A stretch of DNA of 64,000 nucleotides from Micromonospora sp. WMMD1082 (lineage in GTDB: Bacteria > Actinomycetota > Actinomycetes > Mycobacteriales > Micromonosporaceae): positions 4,047,001-4,111,000 of the forward strand of contig NZ_JARUBM010000002.1 of NCBI RefSeq assembly GCF_029626175.1, in the 5' to 3' direction. Made by a program: the position numbers and the translations under genes. Of this stretch, positions 39,241 through 48,508 are shown one piece after another. The notes below the pieces were generated by a model. That model saw only the letters and a list, made by a program, of their open reading frames with translations, was not told the origin of the DNA and made no database searches. The first letter of the stretch is position 1. The number at the start of each line of letters is the position of its first letter.

Positions 39241-40515
39241 TCAGCTGGTCGACTCGGCGGCGACCCGCTCCTCGGTACCCTCCGCCTTGGGTGCCTCGGC
39301 CTTCGCGGCCTCCGGCTTGACCGCTTCCGCCACGCCCGGCACGAGACCGGCGAGGCCGGCGAGGCTGGACCGGATCTGGACGAGCTGGGCGGTGACCGCG
39401 TCCTTCTGCCGGGTGAGGTCCTCGACCTCGCGGCTGGCCGCCTGCGTGGTCAGCTCGGCTTCGGTGCGGGCCTCGTTGAGCAGGCGCTGCGACTCGGCGC
39501 GGGCCTCGCTCAGCGTACGCTCGGCGAGCGCCTTGGCCTTCTCGACCGTCTCGACGGCGGTGCGCTCCGACTCGACCCGGCGGCCCTCGGCGCGCTGCTC
39601 GATCTCCTTGGCCCGCTCCTGCGCGGCCCGCGCCCGCTGCTCGGCCTCGTTGACCAGCTTCTGGGTCTGCGCGACCTGGGCGGCGTGCCGCTCCGACTCC
39701 TCGCGCTCGGCCTTCTCCCGCCGCTCGGCGAGCTGCAGCTCCAGGGCCTGGAGGTCCTTGTCGCGCTTGTCGCGGGCGTCGGTGAGCAGCTTGGTGGCCT
39801 CCGCGCGCTTCTCCTCGGCCTCGCGGGCGGCCTTGGCCCGCTGCTGGGTGATCTCCCGCTCGGCGGTGGCGCGCAGGGTGGCCACCTCCCGCTCGACGGT
39901 CGACTTCAGCTCGGCGACCTCGTGGGCGGTCACCGTACGCAGCTGCTTGGTCTCCCGGTCGGCGTCGGCGCGCAGCGTGTCGGCCTCGCGGCGCGCCTGG
40001 ACGCGCACCTCGGCGGCCTCCCGCTCGGCGGCGGTGCGGAGGTTGCCCGCCTCCCGCTCGGCGGTGGCCTTCATCGCCGCCGCCTCGGCGCGAGCCTTGT
40101 CGGTGATCTCCCGGGCTTCGAGGCGGGCGGCGGAGAGGATCCCCTCCGACTCGCGCTTGGCCTCGTTGCGGTGGTCGTTGGCCTGCTCCTCGGCGAGCCG
40201 GAGGATCTGCTCGACCCGGGTGCCGAGGCCGGACAGCGTGGGCCGGCTGTTCTCCTCCAGCTGCTTGCTGGTGTCGGTGAGCTTCTGCTCAAGCGCCGTG
40301 AGCCGCTGCTCGGACTGCCGGAGCCGGCGCTGCGCGTCGTTGAGCGCCTGCTCGGCGTCGGCGCGGTCCTTGTTGGCCTGACTCAGCGCGGCGTTCAGCC
40401 GGCCGATGAAGTCGTCGACCTGACCGGTGTTGTATCCGCGCAGGCCAACCGTGAAATCTGGCTGCGAGTTCGCGTTATCGAAGAACGCGAGAGGGGAGGA
40501 CTGCTGCTGGGGCAT
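39241..40515 (-). CDS. Coiled-coil polar-growth protein (FilP/Scy type)
   Basis: A 424-residue coiled-coil protein with the N-terminal module FTVGLRGYNTGQVDDFIGRL shared with the neighbour, then Ala/Glu/Arg-rich helices with 11- and 7-residue periods (AEREAGNLRTAAEREAAEVR) and a short Ala/Lys/Glu tail. From its position next to the epimerase gene it corresponds to Streptomyces scy, but its size is nearer FilP. The two genes run in the same direction with a 167-base gap. Likely role: cytoskeletal scaffold at the hyphal tip. Confidence 0.83.
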   Translation of the reverse strand: MPQQQSSPLAFFDNANSQPDFTVGLRGYNTGQVDDFIGRLNAALSQANKDRADAEQALNDAQRRLRQSEQRLTALEQKLTDTSKQLEENSRPTLSGLGTRVEQILRLAEEQANDHRNEAKRESEGILSAARLEAREITDKARAEAAAMKATAEREAGNLRTAAEREAAEVRVQARREADTLRADADRETKQLRTVTAHEVAELKSTVEREVATLRATAEREITQQRAKAAREAEEKRAEATKLLTDARDKRDKDLQALELQLAERREKAEREESERHAAQVAQTQKLVNEAEQRARAAQERAKEIEQRAEGRRVESERTAVETVEKAKALAERTLSEARAESQRLLNEARTEAELTTQAASREVEDLTRQKDAVTAQLVQIRSSLAGLAGLVPGVAEAVKPEAAKAEAPKAEGTEERVAAESTS

Positions 40516-40815
40516 TGGGACATACTGGCAGACCCCCCGGGGTGCTTCGCAAGAGCGTGCCGGCCTTTGCCGTCGGCATTACATGGTCAACTCTGCGCCA
40601 CGGTGGAACCGGTGGGCCGACGGGCGATCTTGCCAGCTCCGGGGCGAGCCGGATGGCACGGAGCGTGACGTGGAAAAGGGCCACGGGGCGTACCGACGGT
40701 CCTTTGTTTCCACTCCGCCCCGATCACACGAATGGGCGCGGGCCCGGGTGTGTGGAAAGCCAATCGACGATCACCGAATGGCCATCGATGCCTCCCCCGT
40801 CAGGCCAGCGCCCGG

Positions 40816-40862
40816 CGATCTTGGTACGGAACGCCCTCCGGGGTGCTTCCGCACCAAGATCG
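40816..40862 (-). terminator. Long hairpin after the epimerase gene
   Basis: CGATCTTGGTACGGAA at 40816-40831 pairs with 40847-40862 (16 bp, one mismatch) around a 15-base loop with its own CCC/GGG. On the minus strand it starts seven bases after the mce stop codon, where a terminator belongs. The rest of 40516-40815 holds the probable promoter of the coiled-coil gene and nothing else I can name. Confidence 0.65.
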
Positions 40863-40869
40863 GGGTGGG

Positions 40870-41337
40870 TCAGGCGGCGGGCTCTACCAGTTCGACGAGG
40901 ACGCCACCGGCGTCCTTGGGGTGGACGAAGTTGATGCGGGAGTTGGCGGTGCCGCGTCGGGGGGTGTCATAGAGCAGGCGGAGGCCGCGTTCGCGGAGCG
41001 CCGCGCAGGCCGCGTCGATGTCGGTCACGGTGTACGCCACCTGCTGCACCCCGGGACCGTTGCGGTCGAGGAACTTCGCGATGGTCGACTCCGGGGTCAG
41101 CGGCGCGAGCAACTGCACGCAGCCGCCCTCGGCGGTCGGCCCGACCGTCAGCATCGCCTCGCGGACGCCCTGTTCGGCGTTCGTCTCCGTGTGCACACAG
41201 CGCATCCCGAACGTCCGCTGATAGAAGTCGATCGCGGCGTCGAGGTCGGCCACCGCGACCCCGACATGGTCGATGCGGCGCAGGCCGATGTCTGTGACAT
41301 AGTCGGCAGCGGGCTCGGCGGGGGAGTTCTCAGGCAT
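40870..41337 (-). CDS. mce: Methylmalonyl-CoA epimerase
   Basis: Interconverts (2R)- and (2S)-methylmalonyl-CoA. The 155-residue protein has two VOC-fold halves with IDHVGVAVADLDAAIDFYQ, VQQVAYTVTDIDAA and GVLVELVEP; the His and Glu metal ligands are present. Its product feeds methylmalonyl-CoA mutase, which is not in the window; the mutase here is of the isobutyryl type. CAGACT six bases before the ATG and no Shine-Dalgarno suggest a leaderless mRNA diverging from the thiolase gene. Confidence 0.92.
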   Translation of the reverse strand: MPENSPAEPAADYVTDIGLRRIDHVGVAVADLDAAIDFYQRTFGMRCVHTETNAEQGVREAMLTVGPTAEGGCVQLLAPLTPESTIAKFLDRNGPGVQQVAYTVTDIDAACAALRERGLRLLYDTPRRGTANSRINFVHPKDAGGVLVELVEPAA

Positions 41338-41398
41338 GACGCTAGTCTGGCCGAACAATCGTTAAGGCGTACAGGTCGGCACCCCCTCGGAGGCAGGT

Positions 41399-42598
41399 AT
41401 GGCTTCGGTTATCGTCAGCGGCGCGCGAACCCCGATGGGGCGGCTGCTGGGCAACCTCAAGGACCTACCGGCGACGAAACTCGGCGGCGTCGCCATCGCC
41501 GCCGCTCTGGAGCGTGCCGGGGTCGCCCCCGACCAGGTGCAGTACGTGATCATGGGCCAGGTGCTCCAGGCCGGCACCGGGCAGATCCCCGCCCGGCAGG
41601 CGGCCGTCGAGGCGGGCATCCCGATGTCCGTACCGGCCCTGACGATCAACAAGGTCTGCCTCTCCGGCCTGGACGCGATCGCCCTGGCCGACCAGCTGAT
41701 CCGGGCCGGCGAGTTCGACATCGTGGTGGCCGGCGGCATGGAGTCGATGACCAACGCCCCGCACCTGCTGCTCGGCCAGCGCGGCGGCTACAAGTACGGC
41801 GACGTGGTGGTCAAGGACCACATGGCGCTCGACGGGCTGACCGACGCCTGGGACTGCTGCTCGATGGGGGAGTCCACCGAGCGGCACGGCAGCGCCCGCG
41901 GCATCACCCGTCAGGAACAGGACGCCTTCGCGGCCGCCAGCCACCAGCGCGCCGCCGCGGCGCAGAAGAACGGCCACTTCGCCGAGGAGATCACCCCCGT
42001 GGTCATCCCGCAGCGCAAGGGTGACCCGCTGGTGATCAGCGAGGACGAGGGCATCCGGCCGGACACCACCGCCGAGTCCCTGGCCAAGCTCCGCCCGGCC
42101 TTCACGAAGGACGGCACCATCACCGCCGGCAGCTCCTCGCCGATCTCCGATGGTGCGGCCGCCGTGGTGGTGATGAGCAAGGCGAAGGCCAACGAACTGG
42201 GCCTGACCTGGCTGGCCGAGGTCGGGGCGCACGGCAACGTGGCCGGGCCGGACAACTCCCTGCACTCGCAGCCGAGCAACGCCATCCAGCACGCCCTGCG
42301 CAAGGGTGGGCTGAGCGTCACCGATCTCGACCTGATCGAGATCAACGAGGCGTTCGCCCAGGTCGGCATCCAGTCGATCCGCGACCTGGGGATCAGCCCG
42401 ACCAAGGTCAACGTCAACGGTGGCGCGATCGCGCTGGGCCACCCGATCGGCATGTCCGGCGCACGGCTGGTGCTCACCCTCGCCCTGGAACTCAAGCGGC
42501 GCGGCGGCGGCACCGGCGCGGCGGCGCTCTGCGGCGGCGGCGGCCAGGGCGATGCGTTGATCATCCACGTGCCGGGCAGCGCCGAAAGTGATCTATGA
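41399..42598 (+). CDS. Acetyl-CoA C-acetyltransferase (thiolase)
   Basis: Biosynthetic-type thiolase, 399 residues, condensing or cleaving acetoacetyl-CoA and related 3-ketoacyl-CoA. The acyl-carrying Cys is in [11 protein letters not shown], the His in [16 protein letters not shown] and the second Cys in [17 protein letters not shown] precedes the ATG. The stop codon overlaps the meaB start (ATGA), tying the thiolase to the B12 mutase chaperone. Confidence 0.94.
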   Translation: MASVIVSGARTPMGRLLGNLKDLPATKLGGVAIAAALERAGVAPDQVQYVIMGQVLQAGTGQIPARQAAVEAGIPMSVPALTINKVCLSGLDAIALADQLIRAGEFDIVVAGGMESMTNAPHLLLGQRGGYKYGDVVVKDHMALDGLTDAWDCCSMGESTERHGSARGITRQEQDAFAAASHQRAAAAQKNGHFAEEITPVVIPQRKGDPLVISEDEGIRPDTTAESLAKLRPAFTKDGTITAGSSSPISDGAAAVVVMSKAKANELGLTWLAEVGAHGNVAGPDNSLHSQPSNAIQHALRKGGLSVTDLDLIEINEAFAQVGIQSIRDLGISPTKVNVNGGAIALGHPIGMSGARLVLTLALELKRRGGGTGAAALCGGGGQGDALIIHVPGSAESDL

Positions 42599-43599
42599 GC
42601 GAGTCGAACGGCGGGGCGTCGGCGGCGGCCACCGGGTCGGTGCGCCGCAGCCGGGACGTACCGGCGTTGGTCGAGCGGGCCCGCGACGGTGACCCCCGCG
42701 CGGTCGCCCGGCTGATCACGCTGGTCGAGTCGGGCGACCCGACGCTGCCGGAGATCGCCGCGGCGCTCGCCCCGTACGCCGGCCGGGCGCAGGTGGTCGG
42801 CCTGACCGGGTCGCCCGGGGTGGGCAAGTCCACCACCACCAACGAGCTGGTCCGCGCGTTGCGGGTGCGCGGTCACCGGGTCGGCGTGCTGGCCATCGAC
42901 CCGTCCAGCCCGTTCACCGGTGGCGCGATCCTCGGTGACCGGGTGCGGATGCAGGACCACGCCACCGATCCGGGCGTCTACATCCGGTCGATGTCCAGCC
43001 GGGGGCACCTCGGCGGGTTGTCGGCGGCCACCCCGCAGGCGGTGCGGGTGCTGGAGGGTGCCGGCTGCGACGTGGTGCTGGTGGAGACCGTCGGGGTCGG
43101 GCAGGCCGAGGTCGAGGTGGCCTCGCTGGCCGACACCACGCTGGTGCTGCTCGCCCCGGGCATGGGCGACGCGATCCAGGCGGTGAAGGCCGGCATCCTG
43201 GAGATCGCCGACATCTTCGTGGTCAACAAGGCCGACCGGGACGGCGCCGACGCGACCGTCCGGGACATCCAGGGCATGATCGCCCTCGGCGAGCGCGGTC
43301 CGGGTCAGTGGCGGCCGCAGGTGGTGCGGGCGGTGGCCGTGCGGGGCGAAGGGATCGACGACATCGCCGCTGCGATCGACAAGCACCGCGCCTGGCTGGT
43401 CGAGCACGACGAGCTGCGCCACCGCCGCGAGACGCGGGCCGCCGCCGAGATCGAGGCGATCGCGCTCGGCGCGCTCCGGGCCCGGATCGGCTCGCTGCGC
43501 GACGGTACGCAGCTGCCGGCGCTCGCCGCCGAGGTGGCGGCGGGTGCGACCGATCCGTACGCCGCCGCCGAGGCGTTGCTCGCCCAGTTGCACGGGTAG
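42595..43599 (+). CDS. meaB: MeaB/ArgK-type GTPase, B12-mutase chaperone
   Basis: A G-protein that gates cofactor loading and protects adenosylcobalamin-dependent mutases. The 334-residue protein has the P-loop [10 protein letters not shown], switch-region [18 protein letters not shown], the Walker B-like [12 protein letters not shown] and the base-recognition NKAD. The mutase it probably serves is the IcmA-type enzyme encoded 600 bases downstream; in fused IcmF proteins the same GTPase sits between the two mutase parts. A strong terminator follows. Confidence 0.94.
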   Translation: MSESNGGASAAATGSVRRSRDVPALVERARDGDPRAVARLITLVESGDPTLPEIAAALAPYAGRAQVVGLTGSPGVGKSTTTNELVRALRVRGHRVGVLAIDPSSPFTGGAILGDRVRMQDHATDPGVYIRSMSSRGHLGGLSAATPQAVRVLEGAGCDVVLVETVGVGQAEVEVASLADTTLVLLAPGMGDAIQAVKAGILEIADIFVVNKADRDGADATVRDIQGMIALGERGPGQWRPQVVRAVAVRGEGIDDIAAAIDKHRAWLVEHDELRHRRETRAAAEIEAIALGALRARIGSLRDGTQLPALAAEVAAGATDPYAAAEALLAQLHG

Positions 43600-43635
43600 G
43601 CGTGTCCACTACGGACCGCTCCGGACCGCTACGCT

Positions 43636-43669
43636 CGCACCGCCCCGCCGACGCGCGTGGGGCGGTGCG
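43636..43669 (+). terminator. Perfect 11-bp hairpin terminator after meaB
   Basis: CGCACCGCCCC at 43636-43646 pairs perfectly with 43659-43669 around a 12-base loop, in the gap between meaB and the Asp23 gene. Confidence 0.8.
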
Positions 43670-43687
43670 ACGGCCGCTGGGGGAAGC

Positions 43688-44092
43688 ATGGACCACGAGA
43701 TGACGCAGGAGTTGCCGATGACGGCGGATGCGGTGGCGGGCGGGCGTACGCACATCTCGGACGAGGTGGTGGAGAAGATCGCGGTGGCCGCGGCGAAGGC
43801 GGTGCCCGGCGTGGTGGAGCTGGGCGGCGATCTCGCCCGGTTCTTCAACGCGGTGCTGGACCGGGTCGGGCTGGACCAGGTGGGCGATGCGCGGCGCGGC
43901 TGCTCGGCGCACGTCACCAACGGCGGCGCGGTGATCAACCTGGTCATCGTGATCGACGCCGGGCATCCGGTGCCCGAGGTGACCACGGCGGTGCGGGTCG
44001 GCGTGACCCAGGCGGTCGAGGCGTACGGGCTGCGGGTCGACGAGATCAACATCCGGGTGGACGACGTGGCCATCGGCGGCCCGGCCGCCTGA
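43688..44092 (+). CDS. Asp23/Gls24 family envelope stress protein
   Basis: A 134-residue protein with the Asp23 (DUF322) core: ISDEVVEKIAVAAAKAVPGVVELG, VINLVIVIDAGHPVPEV and AYGLRVDEINIRVDDV. Relatives associate with the cell envelope and rise under stress in Firmicutes; in actinobacteria they are often near sigma factor or mutase genes. ATG at 43688 is preceded by GGGGGAAG. It lies between meaB and the mutase gene but behind a terminator. Confidence 0.85.
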   Translation: MDHEMTQELPMTADAVAGGRTHISDEVVEKIAVAAAKAVPGVVELGGDLARFFNAVLDRVGLDQVGDARRGCSAHVTNGGAVINLVIVIDAGHPVPEVTTAVRVGVTQAVEAYGLRVDEINIRVDDVAIGGPAA

Positions 44093-44107
44093 CGTATGCG
44101 CAGCTCC

Positions 44108-44128
44108 GGTTACCCGTAGGTACGAACC
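44108..44128. promoter_or_regulatory. Candidate operator before the mutase gene
   Basis: GGTT-ACC-CGTAGGTACG-AACC is an imperfect palindrome centred on CGTAGGTACG. A CCTTA/TAAGG pair at 44130-44152 and a TACACT hexamer at 44157-44162 follow. This could be a TetR- or MarR-type site plus promoter for the mutase gene; no regulator gene is adjacent. Confidence 0.3.
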
Positions 44129-44197
44129 ACCTTATCGATCGTTCAGGTAAGGGCTCTACACTCGATTGCAGTCGAGGACTCGAGGAGGAGCCCGGGG

Positions 44198-45886
44198 ATG
44201 AACGCCGACGAGATCGCTGCCGGGCGGGCCCGCTGGCAGGCCCGCTACGACGCCGCGCGCAAGCGGGACGCCGACTTCACCACGCTCTCCGGGATGCCCG
44301 TCGAGCCGGTGTACGGGCCGCCGGAGGGTGCCGCGTACCCGGGCTTCGAGCGGATCGGCTGGCCGGGGGAGTTCCCGTACACCCGGGGTCTGTATCCGAC
44401 CGGCTACCGGGGGCGGACCTGGACCATCCGGCAGTTCGCCGGCTTCGGTAACGCCCGGCAGACCAACGAGCGCTACAAGATGATCCTCGGCGCCGGCGGC
44501 GGCGGGCTCTCGGTCGCCTTCGACATGCCCACCCTGATGGGCCGCGACTCCGACGACCCGCAGTCGCTCGGCGAGGTGGGGCACTGCGGGGTGGCGGTGG
44601 ACAGCGCCGCCGACATGGAGGCGCTCTTCGACGGCATCGACCTGGCCGGGGTCACCACGAGCATGACCATCTCCGGCCCGGCCGTGCCGGTGTTCTGCAT
44701 GTACCTGGTCGCCGCCGAGCGCCAGGGCGCCGACCTGTCGACGCTGGACGGCACCCTGCAGACGGACATCTTCAAGGAGTACATCGCGCAGAAGGAGTGG
44801 CTCTTCGACCCCGAGCCGCACCTGCGCCTGATCGGCGACCTGATGGAGTACTGCGCGACTGAGATCCCGCGCTACAAGCCGCTGTCGGTCTCCGGCTACC
44901 ACATCCGCGAGGCCGGCTCGACGGCCGCGCAGGAGCTGGCGTACACCCTCGCCGACGGCTTCGGCTACGTCGAACTGGGGCTGTCGCGCGGGCTGGACGT
45001 CAACGTCTTCGCACCCGGGTTGAGCTTCTTCTTCGACTCGCACGTCGACTTCTTCGAGGAGATCGCCAAGTTCCGTGCCGCCCGCCGGATCTGGGCCCGG
45101 TGGCTGCGCGACGTCTACGGCGCCACCAGCGAGAAGGCGCTGTGGCTGCGGTTCCACACGCAGACCGCCGGGGTGTCGCTGACCGCGCAACAGCCGGTCA
45201 ACAACGTCGTACGCACCGCCGTCGAGGCGCTCGCCGCCGTGCTCGGCGGCACCAACTCGCTGCACACCAACGCTCTGGACGAGACCCTCGCCCTGCCGAC
45301 CGACTCCTCGGCCGAGATCGCCCTGCGCACGCAGCAGGTGCTGATGGAGGAGATCGGGGTGACCAACGTGGCCGACCCGCTGGGCGGCTCGTGGTACGTC
45401 GAGGCGCTCACCGACCGGATCGAGGCCGAGGCGGAGACGATCTTCGCCCGGATCCGCGCGCTCGGTGGCGAGGGACCGCACGCCATCGGCCCGATGACCG
45501 CCGGCATCCTGCGCGGCATCGAGGACGGCTGGTTCACCGGTCAGATCGCCGAGTCGGCGTTCGCGTACCAGCAGGCGCTCGAGAAGGGCGACAAGAAGAT
45601 CGTCGGCGTCAACTGCCACACTGGCACGGTCGCCAAGGAGCTGGAGATCCTGCGCATCTCGCACGAGGTGGAGCTGGAGCAGCGCCGGGTGCTCGCCGAG
45701 CGCAAGAGCGGTCGGGACGACGCCCGGGTACGCGCCGCGGTCGAGGCGATGGTGGCGGTGAGCCGTACCGGGGAGAACATGATCCCGGCGATGCTCGACG
45801 CCGTCCGGGCGGAGGCGACCCTCGGCGAGATCTGCGACGCGCTTCGCGTCGAATGGGGCGTTTACCGCGAGCCTGCACGCTTCTGA
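44198..45886 (+). CDS. icmA: Isobutyryl-CoA mutase large subunit
   Basis: Adenosylcobalamin-dependent interconversion of isobutyryl-CoA and n-butyryl-CoA, linking valine breakdown and butyrate to acyl-CoA precursors. The 562 residues cover only the substrate-binding TIM barrel; the B12-binding domain must come from a separate small subunit not seen in the window. Residue 80 is Phe (TIRQFAGF) and residue 198 is Gln (EYIAQKE). Methylmalonyl-CoA mutases have Tyr and Arg at these places, and IcmA has exactly Phe80 and Gln198. GAGGAGGAG precedes the ATG. Confidence 0.9.
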   Translation: MNADEIAAGRARWQARYDAARKRDADFTTLSGMPVEPVYGPPEGAAYPGFERIGWPGEFPYTRGLYPTGYRGRTWTIRQFAGFGNARQTNERYKMILGAGGGGLSVAFDMPTLMGRDSDDPQSLGEVGHCGVAVDSAADMEALFDGIDLAGVTTSMTISGPAVPVFCMYLVAAERQGADLSTLDGTLQTDIFKEYIAQKEWLFDPEPHLRLIGDLMEYCATEIPRYKPLSVSGYHIREAGSTAAQELAYTLADGFGYVELGLSRGLDVNVFAPGLSFFFDSHVDFFEEIAKFRAARRIWARWLRDVYGATSEKALWLRFHTQTAGVSLTAQQPVNNVVRTAVEALAAVLGGTNSLHTNALDETLALPTDSSAEIALRTQQVLMEEIGVTNVADPLGGSWYVEALTDRIEAEAETIFARIRALGGEGPHAIGPMTAGILRGIEDGWFTGQIAESAFAYQQALEKGDKKIVGVNCHTGTVAKELEILRISHEVELEQRRVLAERKSGRDDARVRAAVEAMVAVSRTGENMIPAMLDAVRAEATLGEICDALRVEWGVYREPARF

Positions 45887-45986
45887 CCTTCGGCCCCGCC
45901 GGGCCGGCTGGGCAGGGGTGACAGTGGCAACTGTGCGGGCCGAGGCTGATCCGAGTTCGGCAAGTTGCGTGCGAGACTAGATAACC

Positions 45987-46898
45987 ATGAGCGACCCACG
46001 GATCACCTCGTCGATCTTCACACGCGGCGCGGTCGACCTCAGCGCGCTGCGCACCCCTGCACCCAGTCCCGCGCCGGCTCCGGCCCAGGCCGGCCCTCCC
46101 GCCGGCGCGCCCGGCGGGTCCGTCGGCGGCGTCACCGTCGTCGACGTGACCGAGGCGACCTTCCAGTCCGAGGTCCTGGAGCGCTCGCTGACCACACCCG
46201 TCGTGGTGGACTTCTGGGCCGAGTGGTGTCAGCCGTGCAAGCAGCTCTCGCCGGTGCTGGAGCGGCTGGCCGTGGAGGGCGGCGGCGCCTGGGTGCTCGC
46301 CAAGGTCGACGTGGACGCCAACCCGCGGCTCGCGCAGATGTTCCGGGTGCAGGGCATCCCGATGGTGTACGCGGTGGTCGGCGGCCAGCCGGTCGACGCC
46401 TTCTCCGGCGTGGTGCCCGAGCCGCAGCTGCGGCAGTGGATCCAGGCGGTGCTCAAGGCCGGTGGGGTGGCCGGAGCGGAACCGGAGGATCCCCGGCTCG
46501 ACGAGGCGGACGACGCCCTGATGAGCGGCGACCTGGACGCCGCCGAGCGGGCGTACCGGAAGATCCTGGCCGAGACCCCGGCGGACGCCGCGGCGGAGGC
46601 CGGGCTGGCCCAGGTGGGTCTGGCCCGGCGGGTGGCCGGCGCCGACCCGCAGGCGGCGCTCACCGCCGCGGCGGCCGACCCCGACGACGTCGACGCCCAG
46701 CTGCTCGCCGCCGACATCGAGGTGCTCAGCGGCATCGCCGAGCAGGCGTACCAGCGCCTGGTCGGGTTGGTCCGCCGCACCGTCGGCGACGACCGGGAGA
46801 AGGTCCGTCAGCATCTGGTCGGCCTGTTCACCATCGCCGGCCCGGAGGATCCTGCGGTCGCCTCGGCCCGCCGGGCCCTGGCCAGCGCACTGTTCTGA
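45987..46898 (+). CDS. Thioredoxin-TPR protein (CnoX/YbbN-like)
   Basis: A 303-residue co-chaperone-like protein. A Pro/Ala-rich N-terminus is followed by a thioredoxin domain with the active site WCQPC in [15 protein letters not shown], then a C-terminal tetratricopeptide-like region (residues about 170-300: [18 protein letters not shown] and similar). The two-Cys site means it can be redox-active, unlike E. coli CnoX. GAGACT lies eight bases before the ATG. A ten-base-pair terminator follows 18 bases after the stop codon. Confidence 0.9.
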   Translation: MSDPRITSSIFTRGAVDLSALRTPAPSPAPAPAQAGPPAGAPGGSVGGVTVVDVTEATFQSEVLERSLTTPVVVDFWAEWCQPCKQLSPVLERLAVEGGGAWVLAKVDVDANPRLAQMFRVQGIPMVYAVVGGQPVDAFSGVVPEPQLRQWIQAVLKAGGVAGAEPEDPRLDEADDALMSGDLDAAERAYRKILAETPADAAAEAGLAQVGLARRVAGADPQAALTAAAADPDDVDAQLLAADIEVLSGIAEQAYQRLVGLVRRTVGDDREKVRQHLVGLFTIAGPEDPAVASARRALASALF

Positions 46899-46916
46899 GC
46901 CACCTGACACGCCAGC

Positions 46917-46941
46917 GCGGGCCGGCGTGCCGCCGGCCCGC
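46917..46941 (+). terminator. Hairpin terminator before the 56-bp repeat array
   Basis: GCGGGCCGGC at 46917-46926 pairs perfectly with 46932-46941 around a GTGCC loop. Only 28 bases separate it from the first repeat start codon, so the array is reached by read-through or has a promoter squeezed into that gap. Confidence 0.7.
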
Positions 46942-46969
46942 CCGACAGCCAAAAGGGACGGGAGCCTAG

Positions 46970-47029
46970 GTGAGCGCGAGGAGTGAGCTTGCGAGCCCCG
47001 CAGTCGTGAACGAGGGGTTGGCTCGGTGA
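46970..47029 (+). CDS. Micro-ORF 1 of the chained repeat (possible leader peptide)
   Basis: Encodes VSARSELASPAVVNEGLAR. A GGGAG site lies five bases before the GTG, the best ribosome binding site in the array. The TGA overlaps the next GTG by four bases. Whether the peptide matters or only the act of translation is unknown; it could equally be a chance property of a repeated element. Confidence 0.4.
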   Translation: MSARSELASPAVVNEGLAR

Positions 47030-47085
47030 GCGCGAGGAGTGAGCTTGCGAGCCCCGCAGTCGCGAGCGAAGGGCCGGCTCGGTGA
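47026..47085 (+). CDS. Micro-ORF 2 of the chained repeat
   Basis: Encodes VSARSELASPAVASEGPAR. It starts in the stop codon of micro-ORF 1; the GAGGGG ten bases before its GTG lies inside micro-ORF 1. Its own stop overlaps micro-ORF 3. Confidence 0.35.
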   Translation: MSARSELASPAVASEGPAR

Positions 47086-47138
47086 GCGCGAGGAGTGAGC
47101 CTGCGAGCCCCGCAGTCGCGAACGACAGCGGCCCGTGA
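47082..47138 (+). CDS. Micro-ORF 3 of the chained repeat, ends at the arginase start
   Basis: Encodes VSARSEPASPAVANDSGP. It starts in the stop codon of micro-ORF 2. Its TGA at 47136-47138 overlaps both possible starts of the arginase gene (GTG 47135 and ATG 47138). The last codons diverge from the repeat consensus. Confidence 0.35.
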   Translation: MSARSEPASPAVANDSGP

Positions 47139-48427
47139 TGCGCCGGATCGCCGTCCTCGACGCGCCGAGCAACCTCGGCCTGCGCCCGCCCACGCCCACC
47201 GCGGTCCCCGGTTGCGCGAAGGCACCCGGCGCGCTCCGGGACCAGGGCCTGCTGCCCCGGTTGCGGGCCCGCGACGCCGGTTGCCTGACCCCGCCCCGCT
47301 ACGACGTCGGTGACTGGCGACCGGGCGACGGCGTCTGCCACGCGCGGGAGATCGCGGACTACTCCGCGGCGCTGGCCGACCGGATCGGCGGGATCATCGA
47401 CCGGGGCGAGTTCCCCGTGGTGCTCGGCGGTGACTGCTCGATCCTGCTCGGTTCGGCGCTGGCCATGCACCGGCTGGGCGAGGCGGTCGGCGGCCGGATC
47501 GGCCTCGTCTTCGTTGACGGCCACTCCGACTTCCGGCATCCCGGCAACGCCTCCTACGTGGGCGCGGCAGCGGGCGAGGATCTCGCCCTGGTCACCGGCC
47601 GGGGCCAGGCCGACCTGGCGGCCATCGAGGGGCGGCGACCCTACTTCCGGGACATCGACGTGGTGGTGCTCGGCATCCGCGCCCAGGACGAGTACCGGCT
47701 CGACCTGCAGGCCGCCGGGATCATTACCAGGCCGGTGCCGGCGCTGCGGGCCGAGGGAGCCGCGCGCACCGCACAATGGGCGCACGAGCAGCTCGCCGAC
47801 TGCGCCGGCTACTGGGTGCACATCGACGTGGACGTGCTCGACCCCGCCGTGATGCCGGCGGTCGACGCCCCCGATCCGGGCGGCATCGCCTTCGCCGAGT
47901 TGGAGATCCTGCTCGCCGGACTGGTCGACACCCCGCATTGTCTCGGTGTCGAGGTGACCGTCTTCGACCCCGACTACGACCCGGACGGCGCGTACGCCGC
48001 CGAGATCGTCAACACCGTGGTGGCCGGCCTGCGCCCGGTCACCGCCCCGGGCTCGGTGCCGCCCCGGTTGCGCCCCGGGCAGCCCGAGCGCCCCGCTTCC
48101 GTACCCGCGCCGGTTCCCGCGCCCGCTTCCGCGCCGGCTCCGCGCCGGGCCGTCGACCGTCCCGGTCCGGCGGCCGTACCGGTGTCGGACGCGATCGCTG
48201 CCCCGGCGGAGCCGTTGCCGTACCCGGCGCTCGACGGTCAGGGCCGGCAGGCGGAGGAGAGCCTGGACGGCTGGTCCCCGTCCCCGGACAGCGGCGCGAA
48301 CGCCACGTCGCGGCCGGCGCGCGGCGGCCACGATCCGGATACCGACGATCGGAGCCTGGAGAGCGCCGATCCCGCGGAGGCGGACGCCACCCGCCCCGCG
48401 CCTGCCCCGGGCGGCTTGACCGCCTGA
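47138..48427 (+). CDS. Arginase/agmatinase family ureohydrolase
   Basis: Binuclear Mn enzyme family that hydrolyses arginine, agmatine or formiminoglutamate. Metal ligands are visible in VVLGGDCSI, VFVDGHSDF and HIDVDVLDPAVMP, plus EVTVFDPDYDPD. The enzyme part ends near residue 305; the last 125 residues are a Pro/Ala/Asp-rich tail that looks disordered and is not part of the family. There is no good Shine-Dalgarno; translation is probably coupled to the last micro-ORF. ATG 47138 or GTG 47135 may be the start. Substrate is not determined. Confidence 0.82.
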   Translation: MRRIAVLDAPSNLGLRPPTPTAVPGCAKAPGALRDQGLLPRLRARDAGCLTPPRYDVGDWRPGDGVCHAREIADYSAALADRIGGIIDRGEFPVVLGGDCSILLGSALAMHRLGEAVGGRIGLVFVDGHSDFRHPGNASYVGAAAGEDLALVTGRGQADLAAIEGRRPYFRDIDVVVLGIRAQDEYRLDLQAAGIITRPVPALRAEGAARTAQWAHEQLADCAGYWVHIDVDVLDPAVMPAVDAPDPGGIAFAELEILLAGLVDTPHCLGVEVTVFDPDYDPDGAYAAEIVNTVVAGLRPVTAPGSVPPRLRPGQPERPASVPAPVPAPASAPAPRRAVDRPGPAAVPVSDAIAAPAEPLPYPALDGQGRQAEESLDGWSPSPDSGANATSRPARGGHDPDTDDRSLESADPAEADATRPAPAPGGLTA

Positions 48428-48508
48428 TCGACGAACCACCGTCCCACCCACGCGCCCGTCTGGCCTCGCCCTCGCGGTCATGGGCGCTCTGGTCCTCGTT
48501 TCGGCGGT

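Larger units (their letters stand above)
46970..47125 (+). repeat. 56-bp tandem repeat, nearly three copies
   Basis: Units start at 46970, 47026 and 47082 with GTGAGCGCGAGGAGTGAGC; the third is cut after 44 bases. Units differ at few positions. Each unit is one micro-ORF whose stop codon TGA overlaps the next unit's GTG, so the 56-base period equals 20 codons minus a four-base overlap. From memory very similar strings are scattered through Micromonospora genomes. Confidence 0.9.

Noticed and set aside
46970..47125. Possible CRISPR array
   Set aside because: The 56-bp units are directly adjacent without unique spacers, and there are no cas genes.
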